A DNA stretch of 64,000 nucleotides from assembly GCA_032622095.1 (NCBI GenBank), contig CP136063.1, forward strand, positions 28,644,987-28,708,986, read 5' to 3'. The DNA is from Siphonodentalium dalli. Taxonomy: Eukaryota > Mollusca > Scaphopoda > Gadilida > Siphonodentaliidae. Under the pieces are notes generated by a model. It did not search any database, was not told the origin of the DNA, and saw only the letters and a program-made list of their open reading frames with translations. The position numbers were made by a program, and so were the translations under genes. Of this stretch, positions 1 to 11,712 are shown piece by piece; position 1 is the first letter of the stretch, and each line of letters opens with the position of its first letter.

Positions 1-172
1 TAGGAACAGCCCAGTGCTCTATATCGCATATGGTATCATCCGAATGGTCTTTTCTAAAAATAGACACATAAACGGTCCCTATTAAATATTCGAAATAAAA
101 TCAATATTAATTAATAGAAGCTTTTCCGGACAAGGGTCTTCAGGTCATAATTATTATTTTAAACCCACGCAA
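1..172 (-). mobile_element. Family A inverted-repeat element, partial copy
   Basis: Partial copy of the most abundant repeat in the window (other copies near 10.6, 15, 16.2, 23.6, 27.1, 36.1 and 45.8 kb). Complete copies are about 470-540 bp, start and end in TTAA, and have the terminal motif AGRTGGATTATCTCTTT inverted at the two ends. Similarity between the ends continues inward for roughly 120 bp. This copy is cut by the window edge and breaks off near 172, where it joins sequence also seen beside the 15.4 and 17.4 kb copies. There is no coding capacity, so it is non-autonomous. Confidence 0.8.
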
Positions 173-440
173 CTGTGGATATATTTCGAATTTCGAATGA
201 ATAAAAACACAGCACATTTACATACACTAGCATGAAACACAGAAAATAGCATGAACATAGACATAAATACACCATTGTCAGTGTATAATGCACCCCACTA
301 TACATATATACACTAGCATGAACATGAACAAATGCATGTATACATATACCTGCAACGTGCATATATATACGCGTACGCAGGCGCACACGTACACCTGCTA
401 GATGTCGTTCACGACGGGGATCACTGTTACAAATTTGTTG
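173..440. other. AT-rich spacer, no gene seen
   Basis: Sequence rich in short ATATAC/CATGAAC-type runs between the family A fragment and the 3' end of the LINE. Its first bases (TGGATATATTTCGAAT) match the sequence beside the family A copies at 15.47 and 17.47 kb, so it probably begins as element F. I see no coding or RNA gene. Confidence 0.5.
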
Positions 441-468
441 GATGATAATCATAATGGTTACCTATTGT

Positions 469-2930
469 CTAGACTAAGCTCTCAGATACCCATATATTCC
501 AAAGATGACCAGTATGACGAATACAAAAATATATCAATTCAACGCCACCTCCTATTTTATTTCTGATGACGTCGGGAATCTTTCCCAGTAAAAGTATGAT
601 CTTGTCCTTTTTGGATAAGCTCTCTAGTGTTAGAAACAGGTCGACACCAAAGCGGTCTAAGCAAGTAAACCAAAATGCATTTCTATGCTCCTCTAAGACG
701 GAACAGTCGCAAATAACATGTTCTGCAATATTTGTGTAACTACGATGACATTTTGAACAAATTGTATCGCAAATATCAGACGGTGAGCAAATCAGCTGAG
801 CGACCAAATAAAATGTTGATTTCTCTTCGGGATATTTTTGACAGACTTTCCATAAATTGGACATACGAATATTGTTGTGTACAGATATAAATCTACTAAA
901 TGAGGGGTCATTTCCAACCCGGGTCTGCCATGCAGATTCAAATACAGGCCGCGAGTGGTTGATGATTTGCTTCCATGCCAGCTGTTTTGGAAAGTTTGAT
1001 GATGAGACGTAGTCTTTCAAGTAGTCCAAAAGTTGAATATTTTCTAGAACGGTGATAACATTGTGCATCCAATTGTGGGTGACAGGTTGATTATGTATGT
1101 AATCTAGAACCCTGTATACAAAAACGTGTTTGACAGTTTTTTTCTGTTCCCAGGTTGCACAAGGCTCTAAAAAGTCTAAGCGTCAATGATTTCCTTTATC
1201 GGACGGGTGCCTACAAGAGCGAGAGCCATATCAGTGCGAGTTTGAATGTGTAGGCCCTGCATGTTTTTCACACACATACGATGAACTTTCTCCAAGTTTG
1301 TACAGTTCACTTCTGTCTGATTATGAAGCAGTTCCGATCCATATAAACCACGGGGAAGAACGACGCTGTTATAAATTTTCATCGCACTAGCGGGAGTAAT
1401 ACCGCCTGCATAAAGACCGGCGTTGGACGTCATGAAAAATGTTGAGCGTATTTTGCTTACTGTCATATCAGTGAATACGTTATTGAACTTATATTTAGTT
1501 AGTGGTATACCAAGGTGTGTTACTTGATCTACCTCTGCAATAGCACTAGTCCAGTCTGTGATAATGAAAAAAGGGCCATATCGTCAGCATGTGTGAGACA
1601 AGGACAGTTTATGTTTTTCATGAACAAACCAAACTGAGATCTTTCTAACTCATAAAGTAAATTATCAATGTAAATGGTGTATAGGAATGGGGAAACAGAG
1701 CCCCCTTGTCTGGCGCCGTGCGTGACCTCAAACCAACGTGAGGAAATTCCAGAAAAAGACGTTCTCCACCATATGCCTGTCAGAAGGCAGTTGAGTATTT
1801 TTAATGTATTTCCTCTGACCTGGCGCTCATAAAGTTTGAATAGTAATCCATTAATCCAAACGGTATCAAATGCTTTCCACACGTCCAAGAAGCACGCATA
1901 TAATTTGCTATGCTTCTCGGACGTGTAATAAATGCATTCCTGTACCATGAAGGACGACATCATACAGCTAATATTCTGTTGAAAACCATTTTGTAACGGA
2001 TGTACTGTTAGGGTTGAAGGAGAGTTATTTTGTAATCGAAGAAGGATAACTCTTTCAAACATTTTGTAAATTACTGGTAATAGAGTTATCGTTCTGCAAC
2101 TGTCAAAATTGTCACGAGGCTTAAGTGTTCCTTTATATAATGAGCCAATGACACCCAATTTTGCATTTTGTGGAACATACACAAGTTCAATCATCTTTGA
2201 AAATAAAAATGCAATGCACTGTAAAATCGAATCACCACCGTATATAAAGTGTTCATAATTTATGTTGTCCCATCCTGCAGCTTTTTTATGCGGCAGAGAT
2301 TTGAGAAGGGAGCTAACTTCAGACGAGGTTACTGGATATATTACTCGTTCATCTATTGGGCTGAATGAATGTTTAGAAAGTTCTTTGGTTATAACTACAT
2401 TGATTTTCTTAAAGTGCTTTTGATCAAACTCAGGGCTCACCAGTGGGTTAGAAAAGATTGTTTCGTAATATGAAACCCATCCCTCGACTATTTCAGCCGG
2501 GGCTCTCAGAATATTACCATTGTGTTTAAAAACTGAATTTGAAAGAACATCGTTAGATTTTCGTTTAGCATTGAACAATTTGAAAAACGCACTTTGGTCT
2601 GCCTCAGCACACCTATCAATGTCTGCGTTAATTGAATCTAAATGTTGTTTTGAGTATTTCCGATATTCTCTCCGAAAGGTGCGCTTAGCCTCTTTATAAC
2701 ATGATAATTCAATGCTAACCTCTCCTCTGGGGCGACCTGCCTTCAACCAAAGAGAACGATAGTATGTTAGTGTATTTCGTAAGCTATTTAGGTGTGAGTT
2801 CCAAAATTATTTAAGGAAGGGTTTGAATGATGTCTGAGCCGAGTTGCATATCTCGCTTATGAGATCATTGTAATAATTGTCTAGTAAGTGTGTGTGCTTA
2901 ACCTCATAATGAGGTAGTAATTTTTCTAAG
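469..2930 (-). pseudogene. LINE ORF2 reverse transcriptase and C-terminal zinc knuckle, fragmented
   Basis: Reverse transcriptase pieces in order: a linker with a basic helix, KKAAGWDNI (finger region), SCRTITLLPVIYKMFERV, LDVWKAFDTVW (motif A Asp), THGARQGGSVSPFLY (motif B), and HADDMALF (catalytic ADD, motif C). The thumb continues in another frame at 1466-1176 with VVLPRGLYGSELL. A third piece (1068-469) carries the C-terminal Cys/His motif CSKC-HRSYTNIAEH-VICDC. Motif A reads VWKAFD where LSKAFD-type sequences are usual. At least one stop (2807-2809) and two frame breaks separate the parts, so this copy cannot make an active enzyme. Confidence 0.85.
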
Positions 2931-3803
2931 TCACTTTGATAAGTTTGAATATTTTCTTGCATTGAGGAAAATTTGTTTCCATTTTAATCGTGATCTATCG
3001 GTGTTAGTGTTGAGTTCAGGTTCAATGCTTAGTTCAATGTTGAGTATTGTTGTGATAGGTCGATGATTCGATACATTTAATACATCATCATAGAGAACAT
3101 CAAAGCAATTTATGTTGTATTTATCCATTTTGGGAACAAAAATGTGGTCAATTACGGAGCCACTTAATCCCGAGGGAGATACAAATGTTGGCAATTGAGT
3201 TGAATCTTGAGCAAATATATATGTTGAGACTAGCTCAAGTTCGTCAACGAGAAACTTTAGTACTTTACAGCGTTTGTCGCATTTATAGAGGGTAGCATTG
3301 AAGTCGCCCATGAGTATAATTTTACCTAATGCCCGATAGCTGCCACACAGCGTTGATAATTTTTCGATATATTCCTTGTAAAAGTCAAGTGTGTAATTGG
3401 TCGAAGGTAGATAAACGTGAAAAATGTAAATGTAACTAGTTTTCGAAATTTGGACCTGAATTCCTATAATTCTATCATCATTTATATCAATGGTCGATAT
3501 CCGACCTCCGAGGGTCCTCCTGTTCCAGCAGAGGAAAACACCCCCTTTGTTTCTCCCTCTCTGCAATGGCAGACGCTGGGAGAAGTCACACACAGTGTGA
3601 AATATGTAGTTCTTGTTGATAGAATTTAGAAAGTGCACATTTTTTTTAGCTAGCCAATGTTCGCTAATACCGCAAATATCAATGTTCTGGTTTTCGATAA
3701 GATTACCTAAGTACGCTGCGCTGGACATAATGCCCGTCGCATTCCATACAAGAATTTTGATCATAATGATAAAGTGTGTACATAACATTTCAAAATATTT
3801 CAC
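2931..3803 (-). pseudogene. LINE ORF2 endonuclease domain (APE type)
   Basis: About 290 residues with the order expected of an exonuclease-endonuclease-phosphatase fold: an N-terminal IKILVWNATG start, the catalytic Glu in ISEHW, KGGVFL, the GDFNA box (Asp/Asn), and a C-terminal SVIDHIFV and SNHRPI (catalytic Asp and His). In LINEs this domain nicks the target DNA to prime reverse transcription. All of these signature residues are present, but the frame ends at 2931 and the link to the RT is broken by a TAA at 2807-2809. The likely native protein continued without a stop into the RT. Confidence 0.85.
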
Positions 3804-3891
3804 AGTGCTTAATATACAGCAATACCAAATAATTAAACAATGCGATTAATATTAGAGATATATAAGTACAGCAATCTACCAAAATTTACAG

Positions 3892-6268
3892 TTATCGTAT
3901 ATCATCTCGACGTCCGGACGATTCCATTGGTGTTCGGTCGCGGTATGCAGGGGACATCGAATGGCGATTCCTGGAACTATGTGGTCTTAAGGGAGTTGAA
4001 CTTTGCTGTCTAGGTGCTACTTCAGAAAATGGGACCCAATCTCTGCATTCAATGTCATGAAACAAAAATTGTCTGCATTTGACGTCGTCTGCATACTCCT
4101 CGTCAACATTGATCCGTCCTGTAGCTGTATGGTGTCTTGCATTATACATAATTTTTACAACTGTGAGTGGAATTTGTTTATAATATAGATGATCCGCAAT
4201 GTCCAGGGCTGTAATGTCGTAACTCAGATTATTTAGGAAAAGTCTCACAGGTTTTATTGGTCCTCGATTTCTTTGTGTGTAGTAATCTGGTTCCCGAAAA
4301 CGATCTTCCTTTACTCTCCTCGAGGTGTAACTTCTAACTTCTATTACTCTCTCTGGTAATAACACTGATGGCATTGGCTTCACATAACGAATCTACCTTT
4401 TGCGAATGAGAATGTACAGATGGAGTTTTCTTCGTTTTGTTGATAGAAGGCATTTGTGTGTTTTTCATATCACTAACCAATTGTGACAATGCATTAGCAC
4501 TTTGAGTAGCATCAACAAAAGCTTAGGACATTTGACCTATCTTCCCAGCAATGGTATCCGTAAACGCGGAGAGAGCATTCTGCATGAATTCAAAACATAT
4601 AGTATTCACATTATCAGTCCTTCTTTCCAGTGTGTCAGAATCATTCATTCTTCTTGTTATATCGGTGAGTGAAAATTTTAGTGATTCCATATTCATTGTG
4701 TTTATCTGTATACCTCTGGAAAAAGTTTCTAATTTGGTGTAAATCCCACGAGTATCATTTACAACATTTTTTAGTTCATTACGGAGAGAAGTTATGTCAG
4801 ATACACATTCGTCCTGCATGCGTGAAGAGATATGTTCCACATTTTTAACCCGAGTGTGAAGATATGTTGCAATCTTATCGACACGCTGCATGATTTGATT
4901 TTGTTTTGGGTGATCGGAATCAGGGTTGGGGTGATTACATGCCAATGTAATCGATTACGATTACAATTACTTTTGATTTATATGATTACGATTACTGATT
5001 ACATTTTTTTCAATGTAATTGATTACGATTACAATTACATGAGTAAATGTAATCGATTACTTTTTGATTACATCTGATTACAATTGTTAGTGTCCAACCA
5101 TTTTGATAGCATATGACTAAATAATGAAACAAATCAATTAAAATATCAAATTTGATTGAATAAAACATCACTACATAACATGAACACCAGAAGCGACTGA
5201 AACAATAGAAAGAAGCAAGCAATAAACACATAAACGTTTTACATTTACATCTATTGGTGAGGTTTCACCATGAAGATGTGCACCAACTTATTGGGAATAT
5301 ATTACTCTGTATGTGTATTTATGTTATGTAAATATATTTTTTATATATTTAGTAATTTTCTTACATGCATTGAAACTAAAGCATAATATTTATGAGACTA
5401 TCATTAGAAACAATTATAAATTATTTGCCTGTTCTGTTAGATTCAATACCCAACACAATGAAAATAACACTAAAAGTTTATTTGATGTTCATTCATATCA
5501 TTCATATCCTGATTAGGATTAAATGAGGCTTAACTCCATGAGTGCAGTTAATGACAAACCAGATAATTAGGTCTACCATTGTATATCACACCTGCTTTGT
5601 TCAGTTAATTAGCCCTATTGTACCAGTGTGACTATACAGCCATTGTCTACAGTAGTCCCAATATTATATAATTCTAATTGAAGTTTATTGCTATACATGC
5701 TGTGTTCAACATTTCAACAATTGTGCGTTATCTGTGTCCACTGCCAGAATGTACACAGTGTACTACATGAAAAATTTGTACTAATTTTCTGACATGATAT
5801 TTGTGTCTGTGCACACTCCACAGTGCTACATTGTTAATGTGAGACTATGAGTATCCAATAGCTATTATTGATAATTTAGTAAAAGTAATCAAAAAGTAAT
5901 CAAAATGTAATCATGATTACAGGTTAATTTGAAAGTAATCAATTACGATTACTTGTAATAAAAAAATGTCATGATTACTGATTACAGGTGATTACTCCAA
6001 ATTTTGTAATCAATTACTTTGATTACAATTACTGATTACGATTACCCCAACCCTGATCGGAATCCATTTTGTCTAAGCGTTGACTCAGTGACTCGATGTC
6101 AGACATTATCTTGGACACTGAAGTGGTCAGATCAGGAAGTTCCTCTATCACATGTGTTGATAGTTCGCTGTGGTTTGTCTGTAGTAAAAGGATTTCTCGT
6201 TGGAGGTCAAACAGAGGTTGTCAAGGAAGGACATGACGAGTTAACTGTGACTAAATCCAGAGCCATCT
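3892..6268 (-). pseudogene. LINE ORF1 (coiled coil plus RRM-like domain), interrupted by hAT
   Basis: ORF1 of the LINE, the presumed RNA-binding nucleocapsid-like protein. A start ATG lies at about 6268-6266 in the context of an MALDLV peptide. An early frameshift follows, then a heptad-rich segment runs up to the hAT insertion. It resumes at 4912 with residues HPKQNQIMQRV and continues as a coiled coil to a TAA at 4523. A second piece (4383-3892) carries an RRM-like stretch, KPVRLFLNNLSYD followed by VVKIMY and GRINV, then a basic, Ser/Arg-rich tail. Removing the hAT element and one 8-bp target copy restores continuity across the insertion point in this frame. The overall frame is still broken elsewhere, so the copy is dead. 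Assignment rests on position and composition, with moderate confidence for the RRM. Confidence 0.6.
4921..6055. mobile_element. Non-autonomous hAT-type element with perfect 8-bp target duplication
   Basis: The element begins CAGGGTTGGGGTGATTAC and ends GATTACCCCAACCCTG, so the terminal inverted repeats start with the CAGGG typical of hAT transposons. It is flanked by an exact 8-bp duplication, ATCGGAAT, at 4913-4920 and 6056-6063, also the hAT length. The outer parts hold many copies of GATTAC/TGTAATC-like hexamers, probably subterminal transposase-binding repeats (inference). The middle is AT-rich with no convincing ORF, so the element depends on a transposase from elsewhere. It lies within LINE ORF1. 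Confidence 0.93.
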
Positions 6269-6288
6269 GAACCGCACTGGGTATTGCA

Positions 6289-6352
6289 TACCGGCCGCCA
6301 GCGTTAGTTAATTAGACACCGCTGTCTAATTAACTAACGCTGACGGCCGGTA
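6289..6352. repeat. Near-perfect 30-bp palindrome at the LINE 5' boundary
   Basis: Arms 6289-6318 and 6323-6352 are inverted copies with one mismatch in 30 and a 4-base centre (CCGC). The arms contain GTTAGTTAATTAGACA. It lies just outside the ORF1 start of the LINE. It could be a small foldback element or part of the LINE 5' region. Confidence 0.85.
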
Positions 6353-6359
6353 ATCACAG

Positions 6360-7150
6360 TGACAACACAGCTGGTATGTTTACCTTTCAAGGCTTGTTAT
6401 ACTAATTAATTTGCAGTCAGCTGCTTAGATATGTCTTCATAAGCAATGTATATCACGTTTCAAATTTCATTTTTTTAATTTCAAAATTTATTTTTTTTTA
6501 ATTTTTTTTTTTACATTTTTAGATCCTCAGTCCAGCTTAATATACACCATAAAACTGTTTTTTTCATTGCAAGTTTATAATTTTAAATTTTAAATTCAAA
6601 GTTTAACTTTAAAAAAAATTTAATTTAATTTTTATGATTTAAAAAAAAAAACCTGAATCTGAAACGATAAATAAACGAAATTAAAAGTTTTGAAACCTAA
6701 CTTACATTTAAAAAGAAAGACAGGTAGCAAGACACTCTTTTTAGGTATGTAACTGGTAGCAAACTAATCTCCGCCTAACTTAAACTCAGCTATAATATTT
6801 TGGTCGGCATCTATGAACCGACAAAATAGGAACCAAACAAATATACCGTGCCAATCAGGAACGCAGGAAAAAGTAACAATATATTTTCTCTGGACTGTGT
6901 CTGATTTCCGATAATCCGCTAATCGTGTCACAGCTGACAGTAAACATCCGCTATCCGTATCCTGTTATGACCGGTTATCCATAGGTGTGAAATGAATTTA
7001 TGATGGTCACTGATTGCGGAAGGGATTATAACTAAGACAAAGGGATGCGCGATTTTCTCCCAGTGCCTTTCCGACTTATTGCCTGTCGTGACTATGATAA
7101 GAGTGGGCCCGGATGCGTAACTATTAGCCCGAAATAAAGTTGGGGTTCGG
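6360..7150. other. AT-rich spacer, no gene seen
   Basis: Contains long T- and A-rich runs (about 6470-6660) and no sustained reading frame. The last 100 bp lead into the 241-bp satellite array. Nothing else can be supported. Confidence 0.5.
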
Positions 7151-9020
7151 AAGAGGGGCCTTCCCGTGGATATATTTTCGATTGGAAAAAGGGTATATGT
7201 CGGGGAAATATAGCTCTATAATATCCCATAATTAGAATAATATGCTGTGACTTAATATTTAAAGATATAACGGTTTCAAAGTGAAACGTTCTGACAGCCG
7301 CGCGAGCCTTGTGTATAAGAAGTATTAAATAGTTTGCTGATGACTGAGAATATCCCAACCGCACCCACACCCAGGTCTGGTAAATTGAAAATGAATCAAA
7401 GTTCCCGTGGATATATTTTCGATTGGAAAACGGGTATCTATCGGGGAAAAATAGCTCTACAACATCCAATAAATAGAATCATATGCTGTGACTTAATATT
7501 TAAAGATATAACGGTTTCAAAGTGAAACGTTCTGACAGCCGCGCGAGCCTTGTGTATAAGAAGTATTAAATAGTTTGCTGATGACTGAGAAATATCCCAA
7601 CCGCACCCACACCCAGGTCTGGTAAATTGAAAATGAATCAAAGTTCCCGTGGATATATTTTCGATTGGAAAACTGGTGTCTGTCGGGGAAAAATAGCTCT
7701 ACAATATCCAATAAATAGAATCATATGCTGTGACTTAATATTTGAAGATATAACGGTTTCAAAGTGAAACGTTCTGACAGCGGCGCGAGCCTTGTGTATA
7801 AGAAGTATTAAATAGTTTGCTGATGACTGAGAATATCCCAACCGCACCCACACTCAGGTCTGGTAAATTGAAAATGAATCAAAGTTCCCGTGGATATAAT
7901 TTCGATTGGAAAACGGGTATCTGTCGGGGGAAAATAGCTCTACAATATCCAATAAATAGAATCATATGCTGTGACTTAATATTTAAAGATATAACGGTTT
8001 CAAAGTGAAACGTTCTGACAGCCGCGCGAGCCTTGTGTATAAGAAATATTAAATAGTTTGCTGATGACTGAGAATATCCCAACCGCACCCACACCCAGGT
8101 CTGATAAATTGAAAATAAATCAAAGTTCCCGTGGATATATTTTCGATTGGAAAACGGGTATCTGTCGGGGGAAAATAGCTCTACAATATCCAATAAATAG
8201 AATTATATGCTGTGACTTAATATTTCAAGATATAACGGTTTCAAAGTGAAACGTTCTGACAGCCGCGCGAGCCTTGTGTATAAGAAGTATTAAATAGTTT
8301 GCTGATGACTGAGAATATCCCAACCGCACCCACACCCAGGTCTGGTAAATTGAAAATGAATCAAAGTTCCTGTGGATATATTTTCCATTGGAAAACGGGT
8401 ATCTGTCGGGGGAAAATAGCTCTACAACATCCAATAAATAGAATCATATGCTGTGACTTAATATTTCAAGATATAACGGTTTCAAAGTGAAACGTTCTGA
8501 CAGCCGCGGAGCCTTGTGTATATAAAAAGTATTAAATAGTTTGCTGATGACTGAAAATATCCAAACCGCACCCACACCCAGGTCTGGTAAATTGAAAATG
8601 AATCAAAGTTCTCGTGGATATATTTTCGATTGGAAAACGGGTATCTGTCGGGGAAAAATAGCTCTACAATATCCAATAAATAGAATCATATGCTGTGACT
8701 TAATATTTCAGGATATAACGGTTTCGAAGGGAACCTTCTGACAGCCGCGCGAGCCTTGTGTATATAAGAAGTATTAAATAGTTTGCTGACGACTGAGAAT
8801 ATCCAAACCGCACACACACCCAGGTCTGGTAAATTGGAAATGAATCAAAGTTCCCGTGGATATATTTTCGATTGGAAAACGGGTATCTGTCGGGGGGGGG
8901 GAAATAGCTCTACAATATCCAATAAATAGTATCATATGCTGTGACTTAATATTTCAAGATATAACGGTTTGAAAGTGAACGTTCTGACAGCCGCGCGAGC
9001 CTTGTGTATAAGAAGTATTG
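7150..9020. repeat. Satellite-like tandem array, 241-242-bp unit, about eight copies
   Basis: The segment starting CCCGTGGATATATTTTCGAT recurs near 7162, 7403, 7645, 7887, 8128, 8369, 8611 and 8852, a spacing of 241-242 bp. Units differ by a few substitutions, small indels (GCGCGAG versus GCGGAG) and the length of a G run near 8895. The first and last units are incomplete. The unit length is not a multiple of three, and the recurrent 63-residue frames do not join, so it is non-coding. Its right edge passes directly into repeat G. Confidence 0.95.
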
Positions 9021-9672
9021 TAATACGACCCTGCCTAACTATGCTTAAAAGCCATGTCCTGATTGGCCAGTGGCCCGAGTTACCATGGCTATCTCGTTCC
9101 AGTTTTGTGGTACAATTCTACTTTTTCCAATTGTACCACGAAAAAAATCGGTTTATTCAGATCGCAGCACGCGACTTTTCCCGTCTTTTCTAACTCCGCG
9201 CAAACGGGGCATCAACGGAGTACACCCGCAACCCTTTGAATTTTGCATCGTGACAATCTTGCGAATTTTCTAGCGATTAAACTGCGATTTGTCGCTTGAA
9301 ACCAGTTTGGTTGACAATGAATATGGTTCAAATGATGTTATGGTATATTGATATATGTTAGGACCAAAGAAAGTTACTTAATAAGTATATTAAATGACAA
9401 AATAAATCCATGGGGCCGGGCTGTGCATTCGTCGATTCGAATCTCGATCATATTCGATATTTCGGAATCAAGTTGAAAATGAAAGCGTTTGTTCACCAGT
9501 ATACAGAAGGGGAAAAAGATTAGTTTAGTAAACTAGATCATTTATATCGCTTTGTGTAAGGAAAATGGTCCATAGTCGATGATCATATTCATGTTGTCCC
9601 AACAACGTTCAAAACAGAAATGACCGAAATCGTATTTCCTGTACAATTTAAATGAAACGCACGGGCGCCGCT
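9021..9672. repeat. Repeat G, copy 1
   Basis: About 650 bp beginning TAATACGACCCTGCCTAACT, matched by copy 2 at 10062-10643. Copy 1 has an extra stretch of about 57 bp near 9412-9468 that copy 2 lacks. No ORF is consistently open in both copies. Continuing past 9672 there is a short palindromic AAAACACATCGTGTTTT. Confidence 0.85.
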
Positions 9673-9910
9673 GAAAACACATCGTGTTTTAGCCAATCAC
9701 AACGATTATTTCTAGAAGAGGTGCCTCGAAAAGTCAACGGGGGAATTTCATAACAAGACAAGACATTACGAGAGTACTCCATGCAAAGAAATCGAGTACG
9801 CCCAATACGAATTACACCACGAAATGTTTTCTCACCTGAGACCGAAAAAGCGCAGTATTTCGTTGACTATTCAGTCGAATTGTGACCATAAACTTTCAGT
9901 CGTATTACAA

Positions 9911-10058
9911 AAGAAATAAATACACGGTGTATCGGTGTGTATGGTCAAGTTGTACCACAAAAAAACTGATTGTAGGACTCCGCTATGCGTCATCCTACAA
10001 TCAGTTTTTTGTGGTACAACTTGACCATACACACCTCTACACCGTGTATTTATTTCTT
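9911..10058. repeat. Long hairpin, about 66-bp arms
   Basis: Left arm 9911-9977 and right arm 9993-10058 are nearly perfect inverted copies around a 15-base centre. They begin AAGAAATAAATACACGG. The hairpin lies between the two copies of repeat G. Transcripts of either strand could fold into a long double-stranded RNA. A small foldback transposon is the simplest reading. Confidence 0.9.
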
Positions 10059-10061
10059 AAT

Positions 10062-10643
10062 AGTAATACGACCCTGCCTAACTATGCTTAAAAGCCATGT
10101 CCTGATTGGCCAGTGGCCCGAGTTACCATGGCTATCTCGTTCCAGTTTTGTGGTACAATTCTACTTTTTCCAATTGTACCACGAAAAAAATCGGTTTATT
10201 TGATCGCCGCACGCGACTTTTCCCGTCTTTTCTAACTCCGCGCAAACGGGGCATCAACGGAGTACACCCGCAACACTTTGAATTTTGCTACATCTTGACA
10301 ATCTTGCGAATTTTCTAGCGATTTGTCGCTTGAAACCAGTTTGGTTGCCAATGAATATGGTCCAAATGATGTTATGGTATATTGATATATGTTACGACCA
10401 AAGAAAGTTACTTAATAAGTATATTAAATGACAAAATAAATCCATGAAAATGAAAGCGTTTGTTCACCAGTATACAGAAGGGGAATAAGATTAGTTTAGT
10501 AAACTAGATCATTTATATCGCTTTGTGTAAGGAAAATGGTCCATAGTCGATGATCATATTCATGTTGTCCCAACAACGTTCAAAACAGAAATGACCGAAA
10601 TCGTATTTCCTGTACAATTTAAATGAAACGCACGGGCGCCGCT
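10062..10643. repeat. Repeat G, copy 2 (truncated at a family A element)
   Basis: Direct repeat of 9021-9672 with few substitutions and the 57-bp gap noted for copy 1. It stops at GGCGCCGCT, where family A sequence begins, while copy 1 continues into different sequence. Confidence 0.85.
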
Positions 10644-11073
10644 TTTAATTAATATTGATTTTGTTTCGAATATTAAATCGGGCCCATTTATGTTACTATT
10701 TTTAGAACCGACCATTCGGATGAGACCGTATTGCGATATAGAGCACTGAGCTGTTCCTACGGCTACGCAACGATTGTCAAATGTCACAGATTGATTGTTT
10801 GTATTGTTTTGTTCCACAGATATAAGCGATAATGAGTATAATTAACGTTTATTTGTGACAAAATTGCACAATATAATTTCTGGTCTTGGTTAACAGTAAC
10901 CACTATTGTTCGTTAGCTGAACAAACACGCCGTTTTAGACCAAAAAGTATTCGAAATAAAATTAATATTAATCGATAGAAGCATTTCCGGACAGGAGTCT
11001 TCGATTCAAATCTAATATTTTATACCCCGGTAACTATATAATACATGTTTACAAAGAGATAATCCACCTTTAA
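10644..11073 (+). mobile_element. Family A element, left end missing
   Basis: Matches the family from the internal ATTAATATTGATTTTGTTTC to the right terminus GATAATCCACCT-TTAA (TTAA at 11070-11073). About 100 bp of the left end are absent, where it abuts repeat G. Confidence 0.85.
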
Positions 11074-11221
11074 CATTTTATACATCGAATAATTAACGGT
11101 GATTAATTTGCCAGGGTGCCCTGCCCATGCTCCCACAGGCTGAGATATGAAAGGAATATGGAGAGCTTATTAATTAATGGTTGTATGCAGGAGTCAGCGT
11201 ATGGTATAAAGCCAGTGCGGT

Positions 11222-11712
11222 TCACACCCAGGCGCCGTGCATTAGTGCTGGGAGTCGTCCTCCAGGTTTGTAAATTCGCTCCTTCAGTTCAGTATGAGGC
11301 TCAAATGGGTATTCTCTCGATAATTTAACTTGATCAAAGACATTTTGTCTTATTCCCTCTAAGATGCTATCAGACATTTGACAAGAGTCTTGTATTGTTT
11401 GGATGAAATCATCTTTTGGAACACTGTGAAGTATTTCAATACGGATAGGACACAAAGTGGGATACCATCCATATCCCTGTTTCCAACACAATGTGAAAGT
11501 TCGTTCATTTTGTAAGACAATTCTTGCTCCACTGGTGGATTTATACTGGTGGAGAAACCATGTGTTGTCGTTGTAATTGTTTCATCATTCGGTGATACAT
11601 CAGCAACATCATTATCATCAACATGATTAGAGTCATGACTATTTTCTACAAAATCGTTTTGAGAATCTAAGCAGTGAATTATTTTCGGTGATGTAGTTTC
11701 CATGTTTGACAT
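11222..11712 (-). pseudogene. Unrecognised protein-coding remnant or partial exon, one apparent frameshift
   Basis: A real ATG at 11712-11710 (A at -3) opens a frame rich in Asp, Asn, Ser and Thr (MSNMETTSPK...), ending near MNELSHCVG. From about 11490 the more protein-like sequence lies in the neighbouring frame: GYGWYPTLCPIRIEILHSV, then DDFIQTIQDSC, FEPHTELKERIY and PGGRLPALMHGAW, to a stop at 11222. I infer one gene broken by a one-base shift near 11465-11490. Alternatively two short exons overlap, or the coding exon ends at the TGG-GTGTGA near 11228, which resembles a splice donor. I do not recognise the family. Whether it is a live host gene cannot be told from sequence. Confidence 0.4.

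Larger units (their letters stand above)
440..6275 (-). mobile_element. Non-LTR retrotransposon (LINE) with ORF1, endonuclease and RT, decayed; contains a hAT insertion
   Basis: On the minus strand the parts lie in standard LINE order: a coiled-coil/RRM-like ORF1 (6268-3892), an apurinic-type endonuclease (3803-2931), a reverse transcriptase (2930-1176), and a C-terminal region with a Cys/His zinc knuckle (1068-469). The frames are broken several times, for example by an in-frame TAA at 2807-2809 between endonuclease and RT and by frame changes near 1500 and 1100. A separate hAT element (4921-6055) splits ORF1. The 5' end is near 6275, beside a short palindrome. I do not assign a clade. The RQGG box and the ADD motif preceded by His place it among APE-type LINEs. 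Confidence 0.85.

Noticed and set aside
7334-8741. Recurrent 63-residue frames, both strands
   Set aside because: They repeat because the 241-bp satellite repeats. The unit length is not divisible by three and the frames accumulate stops, so no protein is supported.
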